Counted from the stretch's first letter, positions 26,516 through 35,114 are shown. The stretch: DNA of 56,018 nt from Catenulispora rubra (GCF_015356825.1 NZ_JAACYW010000046.1:1-56018); one strand, 5' to 3'. The notes: generated by a model from the sequence alone, not told the origin. Numbers and translations are program-made.

Positions 26516-27172
26516 ATGAGCGGTGGTGGCGTGGGATCGCGGCAGGTTGACCGGTCTGAGCAGGTAGAGCGGCTCGAGCCGCCGGGGCGGCGCGAGCGGA
26601 AGAAGGCGGCCACGCGGCACGCCATCGCCGACGCCGCGCTGGCGCTCTTCCTCGAGCGCGGCTACGACCAGGTGTCGATCCGCGAGATCGCGGACGCCGC
26701 CGACGTCTCGACGACGACGCTGTTCAAGCACTTCACCGGCAAGGAGGCGCTGGTCTTCGACGAGGACGCGCAGATCGAGGCGCGGCTGGTGGCCGCCGTG
26801 CGCGACCGGGCTCCGGGGACGTCGATCCCGCAGGCGCTGCGTGCGCTCACGCTGGAGCGCCTGAAGTTCCCGACCGAGGACGAGGCGTTCGCCGCGTACA
26901 CACGCCTGGTGGAGAGCACGCCGGTGTTGCGCGAGTACTGGCACCGGATGTGGATGCGCCACGAGGGGGCGCTGGCGACGGCCGTCGCCGCCGAGGTCGG
27001 GGCGGCGCCGGACGACATGGCGTGTGCGGTGCTCGCGCACTTCGCGCTGGAGACCGCGTCACTGGCACGTGCGAGTCAGGACCCGAAGGGGACGGTCGAC
27101 GTGGCGTTCGCCGTGCTGGAGAACGGCTGGGCCGGGGCCGGCGTCGGAGTTGGTCCCGGCCCAGGCAGATAG
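26516..27172 (+). CDS. TetR family transcriptional regulator
   Basis: The 218-residue protein has a standard TetR N-terminal helix-turn-helix: RHAIADAALALFLERGYDQVSIREIADAADVSTTTLFKHFTGKEALV at about residues 35-80. An all-helical ligand-binding domain follows. The long basic N-terminal arm (RRERKKAATR) helps DNA binding. It is divergent from the DHA2 pump and probably represses both genes through the palindrome between them. The last residues are a short Gly/Val tail. Confidence 0.92.
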   Translation: MSGGGVGSRQVDRSEQVERLEPPGRRERKKAATRHAIADAALALFLERGYDQVSIREIADAADVSTTTLFKHFTGKEALVFDEDAQIEARLVAAVRDRAPGTSIPQALRALTLERLKFPTEDEAFAAYTRLVESTPVLREYWHRMWMRHEGALATAVAAEVGAAPDDMACAVLAHFALETASLARASQDPKGTVDVAFAVLENGWAGAGVGVGPGPGR

Positions 27173-27189
27173 CGCCGGCGGGTGTGCGG

Positions 27190-27576
27190 TTAGCTGTCGC
27201 CGTCGCAGCACAGGCAGAACGGGTGTCCGGCCGGATCGATGAGCACGCGTACGTTCTCCTGCGGCTGATGCGAGGCGAGCGTCGCGCCCAGCTCGACGGC
27301 CTCGGCGACGGCCTCGTCCAGGTCGCCGACCTGGAAGTCGAAGTGCATCATCGGCCGCTGCTCGCCCTCGGCCGGCGGCCACACCGGCGCGCGGAAGCCC
27401 TCGGCCTGCTGGAACACGAAGTACGGGCCCTCGGGGGCGGGGGCGACGATGGCCGTCCCGGGCTCCTCGTGGCCGATCGGCCAGCCGAGCAACTGGGAGT
27501 AGAAGCGGGCGAGGGCGGCGGGGTCGGGTGCCTCGATCGCGGTGCCCCACCACATGCCGGAACGTCGGGATCGCAT
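27190..27576 (-). CDS. VOC family protein (glyoxalase/bleomycin-resistance fold)
   Basis: The 128-residue protein has two beta-alpha-beta-beta-beta modules: MWWGTAIEAPDPAALARFYSQLLGWPIG and MHFDFQVGDLDEAVAEAVELGATLASHQP, ending in LIDPAGHPFCLCCDGD. This is the common vicinal-oxygen-chelate layout. Members include glyoxalases, dioxygenases and binding proteins. No context reveals the substrate. It converges with the TetR gene, 17 bp apart. Confidence 0.88.
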   Translation of the reverse strand: MRSRRSGMWWGTAIEAPDPAALARFYSQLLGWPIGHEEPGTAIVAPAPEGPYFVFQQAEGFRAPVWPPAEGEQRPMMHFDFQVGDLDEAVAEAVELGATLASHQPQENVRVLIDPAGHPFCLCCDGDS

Positions 27577-27661
27577 GCTTGATCCTGTCTGATCAAGTCG
27601 CGATCCGCCACAGGGGAATTCCCTGCGGGAACCCCTTGCGAAGCACGCCCTACAGATGATG

Positions 27662-28015
27662 TCAGAACGCCAGCAGGTCCTGCTCGCGCACCAGCCAGCA
27701 GATGGCGGTCAGGCGCAGCGTGGCGAAGTCATAGCCGACGGGCTCCTGCCAGCCGGTCTCGGTGAGCACGTCGTTGAAGCCGAGCACGTAGTCGCTCAGC
27801 TCCTCGCGGCCGACCGTGCGCTGGACCGGGATCGCGACCGGGGCGTGGGGCGGGTCGAGGCTGAGGGTGTCGCAGACCGCCGCCGCGTGCTGGTCGATCG
27901 CCGCGAGCAGGCCCGGGTCGAAGGCGAACTCGGCCAGGCGCGGCATGAACGCGGCCACGACGCCGGCCAGCGGGGAGGCCATCGGGGGCGCGTCGTCGTG
28001 CGGCGGGAAGTCCAT
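27662..28015 (-). CDS. DUF6401-like small protein
   Basis: The 117-residue protein shows [20 protein letters not shown] and later [35 protein letters not shown]. This pattern matches actinobacterial DUF6401 proteins, named for occurrence in natural-product clusters. I recognise it from memory, and no such cluster is present here. The ATG at 28015 is chosen over a longer frame because the upstream part lacks coding character. Function unknown. Confidence 0.6.
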   Translation of the reverse strand: MDFPPHDDAPPMASPLAGVVAAFMPRLAEFAFDPGLLAAIDQHAAAVCDTLSLDPPHAPVAIPVQRTVGREELSDYVLGFNDVLTETGWQEPVGYDFATLRLTAICWLVREQDLLAF

Positions 28016-28125
28016 GCGTTGACGGTAAAGTGCCAGGTCATCGCACGTCAAAGGAAACTTTGCTGGGTGACGGGACGGGTGCCGACGGTAGCTGGGAACA
28101 GCGGTTCGCACGGCACCCGGCGCGC

Positions 28126-29172
28126 TCAGTCCTCGGGGGTGGTGTCCTTGGCTGCGGTCGCCGCCGACGCGGCTGCCTTGTCCGGCTTGGGCTCCGGCTT
28201 CATCGCCTCGGGCTCGGACTCCGGCTGGGGCTCTGCCTTCAGCTCGGGCTCTGCCTTCGCCTCTACCTCCGGCTGAGGCTCCGCCTTCGCTTCGGGCTCC
28301 GTCTCCGTCTCCGGCTTCGTGTCCGGCGTCGGCTCCGCCTTCAGCTCAGGCTTTGCCTCGGCGGTCGCCTTTGCCTCGACCTGTGCCTCCGCCTCAGCTT
28401 CCGTCTTCTTCTCGGTCCCGTTCTCACCCTCGCCGCGACCGCGGGCGTCCATCTCGGCCGCCTGCTCCAGCGTCGGCGCGGTGCCGCCGAGGTGCGCCGG
28501 CAGCCACCACGAGTCCGCGGGGCCGGACGGCTTGTCCGGGTACGTCGACTGCGCCTCGTCGAGCAGCGCGCTCAGGCGGGCGTGCAGTTCGGCCGACAGC
28601 TCGGCGGAGTTCTGCCCCTTCTTCGGGTACATCGGCTCGCCGACCAGGACGGTGATCGGCACGTGCCGCTGCCACAGCCGACGCGGCTTGCCCTTCGTCC
28701 ACAGTCGCTGCGTACCCCACAGCACCACGGGGATCAGCGGCACGTCTGCGGCCTGCGCCATTCGTACGGCGCCGTTCTTCAGGTCCTTGATCATGAAGGA
28801 GCGGCTGATCGTGGCCTCGCCGAACACGCCCACGATTTCACCGGACTTCAGGCACTCCAGAGCCTGGCGGTAGGACGACAGGCCGGCCTCGCGGTCCACC
28901 GGGATGTGCCGCATACCGCGCATCAGCGGTCCGGAGATCCGGTTGTCGAAGACCTCCTTCTTGGCCATGAACCGCACGCGGCGGCGCGACGGCAGTGCCG
29001 CCGCCCCGGCGAAGATGAAGTCCAGGTAGCTGATGTGGTTGCTGGCCAGCACCGCCCCGCCACTGCGCGGGATCCGGTCGGCCCCGTGCACGTCGATCTT
29101 GAGATCGAGAGCTCGGAAAGCACCCTTCATGGCCCGGATCACCGGGGGATAAACGTATTCGCGTTCGGCCAC
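28126..29172 (-). CDS. PlsC-type 1-acyl-glycerol-3-phosphate acyltransferase with charged tail
   Basis: The protein has 348 residues. The acyltransferase motifs are NHISYLD (H46-x4-D51), [11 protein letters not shown], and FGEATISRS, where the usual EGT motif reads GEAT, with [10 protein letters not shown] further on. It should acylate lysophosphatidate or a related acceptor at the membrane. From about residue 240 the protein has a long A/E/K/P repeat tail not found in typical PlsC. The tail is encoded by imperfect GCTC/CTTCGCCTC-type repeats, and the enzyme domain itself is complete. Function of the tail is unknown. Confidence 0.85.
   Translation of the reverse strand: MAEREYVYPPVIRAMKGAFRALDLKIDVHGADRIPRSGGAVLASNHISYLDFIFAGAAALPSRRRVRFMAKKEVFDNRISGPLMRGMRHIPVDREAGLSSYRQALECLKSGEIVGVFGEATISRSFMIKDLKNGAVRMAQAADVPLIPVVLWGTQRLWTKGKPRRLWQRHVPITVLVGEPMYPKKGQNSAELSAELHARLSALLDEAQSTYPDKPSGPADSWWLPAHLGGTAPTLEQAAEMDARGRGEGENGTEKKTEAEAEAQVEAKATAEAKPELKAEPTPDTKPETETEPEAKAEPQPEVEAKAEPELKAEPQPESEPEAMKPEPKPDKAAASAATAAKDTTPED
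28140..28430. repeat. imperfect repeats encoding the PlsC charged tail
   Basis: Runs such as GGCTCCGCCTTC and GGCTCCGTCTCC recur through this interval. They encode Glu/Ala/Lys/Pro-rich tail residues on the minus strand. Unit length varies but always stays in frame. Confidence 0.7.
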
Positions 29173-29271
29173 AGGAGGACCCTAACCTACTCTGCCGTAA
29201 GTTATCGCCACTCGCTGAGGGCCGAGACTTACCCTCGGCCCGCGGGAAACGATAAGGAATATGGGGAAGAC

Positions 29272-29796
29272 GTGAGCGACGGAAAAACCCTGCTGAAGCC
29301 CGGCACGACCATCACCGTCCGGCTGCTGAAGGCGCCGCGGCCGGACGTCGAGTACCCGGCCGAGGTCCGGTACGACGACGGCGAGCACCTGGTGGTCGTC
29401 GCCCCCTGGTTCGGGGACGGCCCGCGCGACATGGGCTTCGCCGTGTTCGAGCCCGGCGATGTCTGGACCGAGCACTACTGGCGCTCGCGGTGGTACTCGA
29501 TCAAGGAGGTACGCACCGCCGCCGGCAGGCTCAAGGGCTGGTACTGCGACGTCACCCGGCCCAGCACCGCCCTGCCCGGAGCCCCGGACGGCCCGCGCCT
29601 GGAGGTCGCCGACCTGGACCTGGACCTGTGGCTGTCCGCCGACCAGACGCGGATCCTGCGGCTGGACGAGGACGAGTTCGAGGACAGCGGCCTGCGCGAG
29701 CGCGAGCCGGAGACCGCCGGACAGGCCGAGGCGACGCTGGACGAGCTGGAGGCTATGGCTCGCTGTGGCGGGTTCCCTTCGCTGCTGGCCTGGTGA
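29272..29796 (+). CDS. DUF402 domain protein
   Basis: The 174-residue protein has the typical DUF402 core: FAVFEPGDVWTEHYWRSRWYSIKEVRTAAGRLKGWYCDVTRP, followed by LEVADLDLDLWLSADQTRILRLDEDEFEDSGL. This group contains nucleotide phosphatase-like proteins (FomD-like fold) in actinomycetes. The acidic DLDLDLW and DEDEFE residues probably bind metal. GTG at 29272 is used, with GGGGAAG just upstream. Its 3' end overlaps the convergent small gene by 44 bp. Confidence 0.8.
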   Translation: MSDGKTLLKPGTTITVRLLKAPRPDVEYPAEVRYDDGEHLVVVAPWFGDGPRDMGFAVFEPGDVWTEHYWRSRWYSIKEVRTAAGRLKGWYCDVTRPSTALPGAPDGPRLEVADLDLDLWLSADQTRILRLDEDEFEDSGLREREPETAGQAEATLDELEAMARCGGFPSLLAW

Positions 29797-29965
29797 CCTG
29801 CGACTCGGCGCCGGGCATCTTGATGCTCACCACACCGCCGTCCAGGTCGATCGGACCGCGGTGCGGATCGCCCTCGCCCTCCTCCTCGCGAGTCCACTCG
29901 AGCCGGTTCCGCTCGTCCTCGACGTGGCGCCGGCTCGGAACGAACATGTCGAAGAAGACGCTCAT
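29753..29965 (-). CDS. DUF6191-like small protein
   Basis: The 70-residue protein begins MSVFFDMFVPSRRHVEDERNRLEWTREEEGEGDPHRGPIDLDGG. The FxPSRxHxxEERNRLE..R.DEGDGDPxxGPIDLxxG layout matches DUF6191 proteins of Streptomyces and relatives. It is coded antisense to the DUF402 3' end. Function unknown. The C-terminal 20 residues may be less conserved. Confidence 0.65.
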   Translation of the reverse strand: MSVFFDMFVPSRRHVEDERNRLEWTREEEGEGDPHRGPIDLDGGVVSIKMPGAESQVTRPAAKGTRHSEP

Positions 29966-30130
29966 GATCGGTTAACGCACGGCGGCCCGGAGTCGTTCCA
30001 GGCCGCGACACGCCGAAACCGTGGGGCCGACCGGGTGAATTATCCGGACTCTGAGTTGCCCGCACTATTCGCCCCCAATCATCCTGGTGCCTTCACATTC
30101 CTGAGGGGACAGGAGAAAGGGGGCGCCATC
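29966..30130. other. intergenic region before the hypothetical gene
   Basis: These 165 bp hold no gene. They end in GGAGAAAGGGGG (30112-30123), a strong ribosome binding site for the ATG at 30131. The middle is comparatively AT-rich (GAATTATCCGGACTCTGAG) and could house the promoter of either the DUF6191-like gene or the hypothetical gene. No exact boxes are assigned. Confidence 0.4.
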
Positions 30131-30793
30131 ATGGCACCACGCACCACCAGTCCTACCAGTACGAACAGCACAACCAGCACCACCGGCTATCTCAACGCCA
30201 CGCAGCTCGCCGCCCGCGGCTGGACGCCGGCGATGATCCGCGACTTCCTGGGCGCCCCCGACCGCACCGAGTTCATCCCGCGCTTCCGGCAGTCGGCGCC
30301 GACGCTGCTGTTCGAGCTCTCCCGAGTGCAGGCGGCGGAGCGTACCGAGAAGTTCGTCCAACGCCTTGAGGTGGCGGCCCGAAGATCCGCGGTCGCCAAA
30401 CAGGCCGCACACCGCCGCCGCGTGGAGCTGCTGCGCCTGATGTCCGCCGACGAGATCCCGATCCCCAAGCTGGCCCCGGACGTCCTCGCGGACCGCGCGA
30501 TCCGGCACCGCGAGCCCCGCAAGCCGGTCGCCGCCGCCGGCGCGGACAGCAATACTCTGAATCGCTGGAAGGTCAACTACCTCCGGCACGAGCTCACGCG
30601 CTACGACTCGATGATCGAGGGCCTGTTCGGCCGGGTCGGCCGCGCCGCCGCTGAGAAGCTGCTGCTGCGGCGCGTGCTGGAAGCGATCGGGAAGACGTAC
30701 CCTGATCTGCTCGACGAGTGCCAGCGGCAGCTCAGGGTCAGTGAACGGACGTCTCGGTCGACGGCGACCTGGCGACCATCGAGACCGTCGTAG
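30131..30793 (+). CDS. hypothetical protein, C-terminus probably altered
   Basis: The 220-residue protein starts with a Ser/Thr-rich leader and then YLNATQLAARGWTPAMIRDFLGAPD, a pattern seen in actinobacterial hypothetical proteins with an excisionase-like helix-turn-helix feel. Later parts are helical and basic. The last 17 residues (SERTSRSTATWRPSRPS) read out of frame through sequence that codes for a GNAT motif in another frame. The original stop was therefore probably lost when a deletion joined the two genes. Start fixed by GGAGAAAGG. Function unknown. Confidence 0.6.
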   Translation: MAPRTTSPTSTNSTTSTTGYLNATQLAARGWTPAMIRDFLGAPDRTEFIPRFRQSAPTLLFELSRVQAAERTEKFVQRLEVAARRSAVAKQAAHRRRVELLRLMSADEIPIPKLAPDVLADRAIRHREPRKPVAAAGADSNTLNRWKVNYLRHELTRYDSMIEGLFGRVGRAAAEKLLLRRVLEAIGKTYPDLLDECQRQLRVSERTSRSTATWRPSRPS

Positions 30794-31135
30794 TCCACCC
30801 CGGCCACCGCCGCCGCGGCCTGGGCCGTGCCCCGCTGGCCGAGGCGACCACCCGCGCCGCCGCCACCCCGGCGACCACCCTGGACGCCTGGACCCGACGA
30901 CCCGGACGCCCTGACCTGGTACCGCGCCACGGGCTTCGCCGAAAGCGACCACTACCTGCACGTCTACGCCAACTTCTACACCGACGCCGCCGAGCCGAAG
31001 CGAGCGATCGCCGAGCGCAGACCCGACCTGCGGCCGGTGGTCCTGTTCCTGCACGCGAAGCTCGCCGAGGAGGCACGCCTGCGGAAGGAGTTCGCGCGGG
31101 TGCACGTCTGCCGACGCTTCGCCATGCCGCTGTGA
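30745..31135 (+). pseudogene. GNAT acetyltransferase relic, truncated and frameshifted
   Basis: Frame 1 from 30745 encodes VSVDGDLATIETVVVHPGHRRR followed by GLGR, the classic GNAT acetyl-CoA loop, and continues to LDAWTR. After about 30890-30900 the matching continuation, DDPDALTWYRATGFAESDHYLHVYANF, is found in frame 2 and runs to the stop at 31135. The 5' half of a normal GNAT is missing, and the preceding gene reads into this sequence. This looks like a deletion plus an indel, so the gene is dead. Confidence 0.75.
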
Positions 31136-31145
31136 CGCCCCGGCC

Positions 31146-32306
31146 CTACCCCCGATACAACTCCCGCCCGATGATCGTCCGCTGCACCTCCGAAGCCCCC
31201 TCGTAGATCCGCGGCGCGCGCACTTCGCGGTACAGGTGCTCCAGTAGGTGGCCGTGCTGAAGCGCTGCGGCGCCGTGGATCTGGACGGCGGCGTCGACGA
31301 CGTATTGGGCGGTCTCGGTGGCGAACAGCTTTGCCATGGCTGAGCGGGCGGCGATGCGCTTCTCGCCGCTGTCGTAGGCCTCGGCGGCGCTGTAGACGAG
31401 GAGGCGTGCCGCCTCGATGCGGGTCGCCATTTCGGCCAGGCTGTGCGAGACGGCCTGCAGGTCCTTCAGGACGCCGCCGAAGGCTTCGCGCTGGCCGGCG
31501 TGCGTGACCGAGGCGTTCAGCGCGGCCTGAGCCATGCCCACGGCGAAGGCGCCGACGCTGGGGCGGAACAGGTCCAGGGTGCGCATTGCGACGCGGAAGC
31601 CCTGGTCCACCTCGCCGAGGAGGTCCGCGCGGGTGACCGGCACGTTGTCGAAGGTGACGCGGCCGATGGGGTGCGGGGAGATCATGTCCAGGTGCTCGCC
31701 GCCGAGGCCGGGGCGGTCGGCCGGGACCAGGAACGCGGTGACGCCGCGTGATCCCGCCTCGGGTGTCGTGCGGGCGAAGACGCTGTAGAAGTCGGCTTCG
31801 GGGGCGTTGGAGATCCAGATCTTCTCGCCGCTCAGCGTCCAGCCGTCGGCGTGGCCTGGCCCCGTGGTCGGTGTCGCGGCCAGAGAGAGTGACGCCGCGT
31901 CCGAGCCGCTGCCCGGCTCCGACAGTGCGAACGCCGCGACCGCCTCGCCGGCCACCACCTTCGGCAGCCAGTGCGCGATCTGTTCTTCGGTCCCGTTCTG
32001 TACGACGGGGTAGGTGCCGAGACCTTGTAGCGCGAGCGCCGTCTCGGCCTCGGTCGAGACCTGCGCGAGCGATTCCCGCAGCAGGCACAGGTCCAGGGCC
32101 GCGGCCTCGGCGCGGCCGTCCGCGCCGCCGGGGAACAGCCGGGCCAGCAGGCCGTGCCGGCCCATGGCGGCGAGCAGGGGGCGGTTGACGTGCCCGGCGG
32201 CGCCGGCCGCGGCCAGCGGCGCGAGGTCGGTCTCGGCGAGCGTGCGGACCTGGGCGCAGAAGGCTGACTGGGCCGGGGTCAGGCGGAACTGGGAGCCGGA
32301 TTCCAT
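31146..32306 (-). CDS. acyl-CoA dehydrogenase
   Basis: The 386-residue protein is a standard FAD-dependent acyl-CoA dehydrogenase. AFALSEPGSGSDAASL and WTLSGEKIWISNAPEADFYSVFART are the FAD/substrate signature strands. RTLDLFRPSVGAFAVGMAQ carries the helical segment, and VVDAAVQIHGAAALQHGHLLEHLYREVRAPRIYEGASEVQRTIIGREL is the C-terminal signature with the usual base region. The start at 32306 avoids a long antisense-like extension. It is divergent from the aryl-CoA ligase with a shared palindrome between them. It probably oxidises a ring-derived CoA intermediate in the aminobenzoate pathway. Confidence 0.9.
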   Translation of the reverse strand: MESGSQFRLTPAQSAFCAQVRTLAETDLAPLAAAGAAGHVNRPLLAAMGRHGLLARLFPGGADGRAEAAALDLCLLRESLAQVSTEAETALALQGLGTYPVVQNGTEEQIAHWLPKVVAGEAVAAFALSEPGSGSDAASLSLAATPTTGPGHADGWTLSGEKIWISNAPEADFYSVFARTTPEAGSRGVTAFLVPADRPGLGGEHLDMISPHPIGRVTFDNVPVTRADLLGEVDQGFRVAMRTLDLFRPSVGAFAVGMAQAALNASVTHAGQREAFGGVLKDLQAVSHSLAEMATRIEAARLLVYSAAEAYDSGEKRIAARSAMAKLFATETAQYVVDAAVQIHGAAALQHGHLLEHLYREVRAPRIYEGASEVQRTIIGRELYRG

Positions 32307-32328
32307 ACCCGTCAATGTAACAAAATCT

Positions 32329-32340
32329 TGACTGCCGTCA
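32329..32340. promoter_or_regulatory. regulator palindrome, copy 1
   Basis: TGACTGCCGTCA is an inverted repeat TGAC-N4-GTCA in the divergent dehydrogenase/ligase promoter region, 22 bp upstream of the dehydrogenase start. An almost identical copy, 11 of 12 bases, lies upstream of the hydratase-RidA-monooxygenase operon at 39262-39273. The best candidate for its binding protein is the PaaX-type regulator encoded between them. Confidence 0.65.
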
Positions 32341-32406
32341 CAGAAGTCGTACGCTGGAGCCGTCGAGCTCGGCTCCGCACCCGCTCTGGCATCCCCGGAG
32401 GACCCG

Positions 32407-34128
32407 ATGGACCTGCTCCCGTCAGCGCACGTCGACAGCTTCGCCCGCGACCGCCTGCCGGCCGCGGACCGGTGGCCCGAGCTGCGCTTCGACTTGGACG
32501 AGCTGCGGTACCCCGAGCGCCTGAACTGCGCCGCGTACCTGCTGGACCGGGCGATCGCCCGCTTCGGGGCCGACCGCAGATGCCTGATCGGCGCCTCGGA
32601 CAAGGGCACGTCGGACAAGGGCACCTCGGACAAGCACGGTGCGCCCGGGATCTGGACCTACGGCGACCTGGACCGGCGCAGCGACCAGATCGCGCACGTG
32701 CTGACCGCCGAGCTCGGCGTCGTGCCCGGCAACCGGGTGCTGGTCTGCGGCCCGAACAGCCCGTGGACCGTGGCCTGCTGGTTCGGGGTACTCAAGGCCG
32801 GCGGCGTGGTGGTGACGGTCGTGCCCCTGCTGCGCAGCGAGGAGATCGCCACCGTCGCCGAGATCGCGCAGGTGAGCGTGGCGTTGTGCGCGCCGGGCTG
32901 CGACGAGCAGGCCGCGAAGGCCGGCGTGCCGGCCATGCGGGTCGTCACCTTCGGCGGAACGGGGCCCGAGGACCTGGTCGAGAGGTGCGCGCAGGCCCCG
33001 CAGCAGGAGTTCGAGGCGGTCCAGACGTCGCAGGACGACGTCGCGATGATCGCCTTCACCTCCGGCACGACCGGCCGTCCCAAAGGCTGCCTGCACTTCC
33101 ACCGCGACGTGCTGGCGATCGCCGACACCTTCGGCAAGCACGTCCTCAAGGCCGGCCCGGACGACGTCTTCGCCGGCAGCCCGCCGCTCGGCTTCACCTT
33201 CGGCCTCGGCGGCCTGGTCATCTTCCCGCTGCACGTCGGTGCCTCGACCGTACTGCTGGAGCGTGGCAGCCCCGAGGCGTTGCTCGGAGCCATCGCCGAG
33301 CACGGCGTCAGCGTGCTGTTCACGGCACCAACCGCCTACCGGGCCATGCTCGCGATGCTGGAGTCGGACAAGCCGGACGACGACGGTGAGGACGAGAGCA
33401 AGGGTGAAGGCGAGAGCAACGGCGACACGCGCCTGCGCACCCTCCGCCGCTGCGTCTCCGCCGGTGAGGCGTTGCCGGCCGAAACCTGGCGCGCTTGGCA
33501 CGCTGCGACCGGCGTCAAGATCATCGACGGCATCGGCGCCACCGAGCTGCTGCACATCTTCATCTCGGCCGCCGACGACGACATCCGCCCCGGCTCCACC
33601 GGCCGCCCGGTGCCCGGCTGGCAGGCCGCGATCCTGGACGCCGACGGCAACCCGGTCCCGGACGGCGAACCGGGCCTGCTGGCCGTGCGCGGCCCGATCG
33701 GCTGCCGCTACCTGGCCGACGAGCGGCAGGGCACGTACGTGCGCCACGGCTGGAACTACACCGGCGACACCTACATCCGCGACGAGGACGGCTACTTCTG
33801 GTACCAGGCGCGCTCCGACGACATGATCATCTCTTCCGGTTACAACATCGCCGGCCCGGAGGTGGAGAACGCGCTGCTGCGCCATCCGTCGGTCCTGGAA
33901 GCCGGCGTCATCGGCATGCCGGACCCGGACCGCGGGCAGCTGGTGACGGCGTTCGTGGTGCTGGCCGCCGAGGTGCCGACCGGGGAGGCGACCGTCAAGG
34001 AGTTGCAGGAGTTCGTGAAGGCGCGCATCGCCCCGTACAAGTACCCGCGGTCGGTGCACTTCGTTCCGGCCCTGCCACGCACCAACACTGGCAAACTCCA
34101 GCGGTTCAAGCTCCGAGATCTGCTCTGA
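32407..34128 (+). CDS. aryl-CoA ligase (benzoate/2-aminobenzoate-CoA ligase family)
   Basis: The 573-residue protein is an AMP-forming acid-CoA ligase. The phosphate loop is AFTSGTTGRPKGCLHFHRD, the middle motif GIGATELLHIFISA, and the C-terminal hinge SSGYNIAGPEVENALLRHPSV. The catalytic lysine is in PRTNTGKLQRFKL. The HRD after the loop and overall pattern fit the benzoate/2-aminobenzoate-CoA ligases. A charged insertion of about 15 residues (DDDGEDESKGEGESNGD) sits in the middle, and an N-terminal SDKGT triplet repeat is encoded by tandem 15-bp units (32596-32640). It would activate an aromatic acid for the monooxygenase/reductase downstream. Confidence 0.88.
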   Translation: MDLLPSAHVDSFARDRLPAADRWPELRFDLDELRYPERLNCAAYLLDRAIARFGADRRCLIGASDKGTSDKGTSDKHGAPGIWTYGDLDRRSDQIAHVLTAELGVVPGNRVLVCGPNSPWTVACWFGVLKAGGVVVTVVPLLRSEEIATVAEIAQVSVALCAPGCDEQAAKAGVPAMRVVTFGGTGPEDLVERCAQAPQQEFEAVQTSQDDVAMIAFTSGTTGRPKGCLHFHRDVLAIADTFGKHVLKAGPDDVFAGSPPLGFTFGLGGLVIFPLHVGASTVLLERGSPEALLGAIAEHGVSVLFTAPTAYRAMLAMLESDKPDDDGEDESKGEGESNGDTRLRTLRRCVSAGEALPAETWRAWHAATGVKIIDGIGATELLHIFISAADDDIRPGSTGRPVPGWQAAILDADGNPVPDGEPGLLAVRGPIGCRYLADERQGTYVRHGWNYTGDTYIRDEDGYFWYQARSDDMIISSGYNIAGPEVENALLRHPSVLEAGVIGMPDPDRGQLVTAFVVLAAEVPTGEATVKELQEFVKARIAPYKYPRSVHFVPALPRTNTGKLQRFKLRDLL

Positions 34129-34180
34129 GCCGGGGCGGACGGCACGGTATCTTGCCGCTGTGCCGCCCGAGCCCGCCGAG

Positions 34181-34234
34181 CCTGTCGGTCGAACCCAGCC
34201 TGTCGATCGAACCCAGCCTGTCGATCGAGCCCAG
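34181..34234. repeat. three 18-bp direct repeats upstream of the PaaX-type gene
   Basis: CCTGTCGGTCGAACCCAG, CCTGTCGATCGAACCCAG and CCTGTCGATCGAGCCCAG follow directly. They sit just before the chosen start at 34250. If an earlier GTG at 34160 were used they would encode an in-frame six-residue repeat. They are either operator copies or part of a coding low-complexity leader. Confidence 0.8.
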
Positions 34235-34249
34235 AGGAAAGCCCAGCCT

Positions 34250-35101
34250 GTGAGCGCACCGTCGAAGACCGAGGGGACGGCGGCCGAGGCCCCCGCCATG
34301 AAGGCGCCGACGCCGCGCTCGCTGATCGTGTCGTTCTTCGGCGCGTACGGCCGCGAACTCGGCGGCTGGATCGCGGTCGCCGACCTCGTCACGCTGCTGG
34401 GCCGGCTCGGCGTGGACGCCCCCGCAGTACGCTCGGCCGTCTCCCGCCAGAAGCAGCGCGGGTTCCTGCAGGCCCGCCAGGTCGGCGGCGTCGCGGGCTA
34501 CTCGCTGTCGGAGCAGGCCCAGGAGATCCTGGCCGACGGCGACCGCCGGATCTACGTCCGGCAGGACGTGAAGCTCTCCGACGGCTGGGTCTTGGCGGTG
34601 TTCTCGGTACCGGAGACCGAACGACACCGGCGTCACCTGCTGCGCTCGCGCCTGTCGCGGCTCGGCTTCGGGGCCACGGCGCCCGGCGTGTGGATCGCGC
34701 CCTCGCACCTGGCGGAGGAGGCCCGGCACACCTTGGAGCGGCTGGAGCTCGCCGAGTACGTCGACCTCTTCCGCGCCGACTACCTCGCCTACGGCGACCT
34801 GCGCGAATCGGCGGCGCGGTGGTGGGACCTCGGCGCGGTGCAGGCCGGGTACGCGGAGTTCTCCGAACAGTTCCTCGCCACCGAGAAGAACGCCGACACC
34901 GCTGACGAAGCCGACGCGTTCGCGACCTACCTGCTTGCCCTGGACGCCTGGCGGCGCATGCCGTACCGCGACCCCGGGCTGCCGCCGGAGCTGCTGCCGG
35001 GGGACTGGCGGGGGACGCAGGCCGCGGACATCTTCTTCGGGCTGCACGACCGCCTGCGCGGACGGGGGTTGAGCTACGTGAAGAGCGTGGTGTCGAGGTA
35101 G
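34250..35101 (+). CDS. PaaX family transcriptional regulator
   Basis: The 283-residue protein has the PaaX plan. An N-terminal winged helix (PTPRSLIVSFFGAYGRELGGWIAVADLVTLLGRLGVDAPAVRSAVSRQKQRGFLQARQ) is followed by the PaaX central domain (DGWVLAVFSVPETERHRRHLLRSRLSRLGFGATAPGVWIAPSHL) and a C-terminal WWDLGAVQAGY. PaaX represses phenylacetate genes and is released by phenylacetyl-CoA. Here the likely ligand is an aryl-CoA of this locus. GTG at 34250 is preferred because AGAGGAAAG precedes it. A GTG at 34160 cannot be excluded. It follows the ligase gene on the same strand. Confidence 0.88.
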   Translation: MSAPSKTEGTAAEAPAMKAPTPRSLIVSFFGAYGRELGGWIAVADLVTLLGRLGVDAPAVRSAVSRQKQRGFLQARQVGGVAGYSLSEQAQEILADGDRRIYVRQDVKLSDGWVLAVFSVPETERHRRHLLRSRLSRLGFGATAPGVWIAPSHLAEEARHTLERLELAEYVDLFRADYLAYGDLRESAARWWDLGAVQAGYAEFSEQFLATEKNADTADEADAFATYLLALDAWRRMPYRDPGLPPELLPGDWRGTQAADIFFGLHDRLRGRGLSYVKSVVSR

Positions 35102-35114
35102 TACGCCGGGCCGG

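Noticed and set aside
27605..27640. Near-palindrome CAGGGGAATTCCCTG between VOC and DUF6401-like genes
   Set aside because: Only five paired bases around a GAATT core; too weak to call an operator.
28049..28062. Short hairpin CAAAG-GAAA-CTTTG
   Set aside because: A 5-bp stem is expected by chance at this length; no other support.
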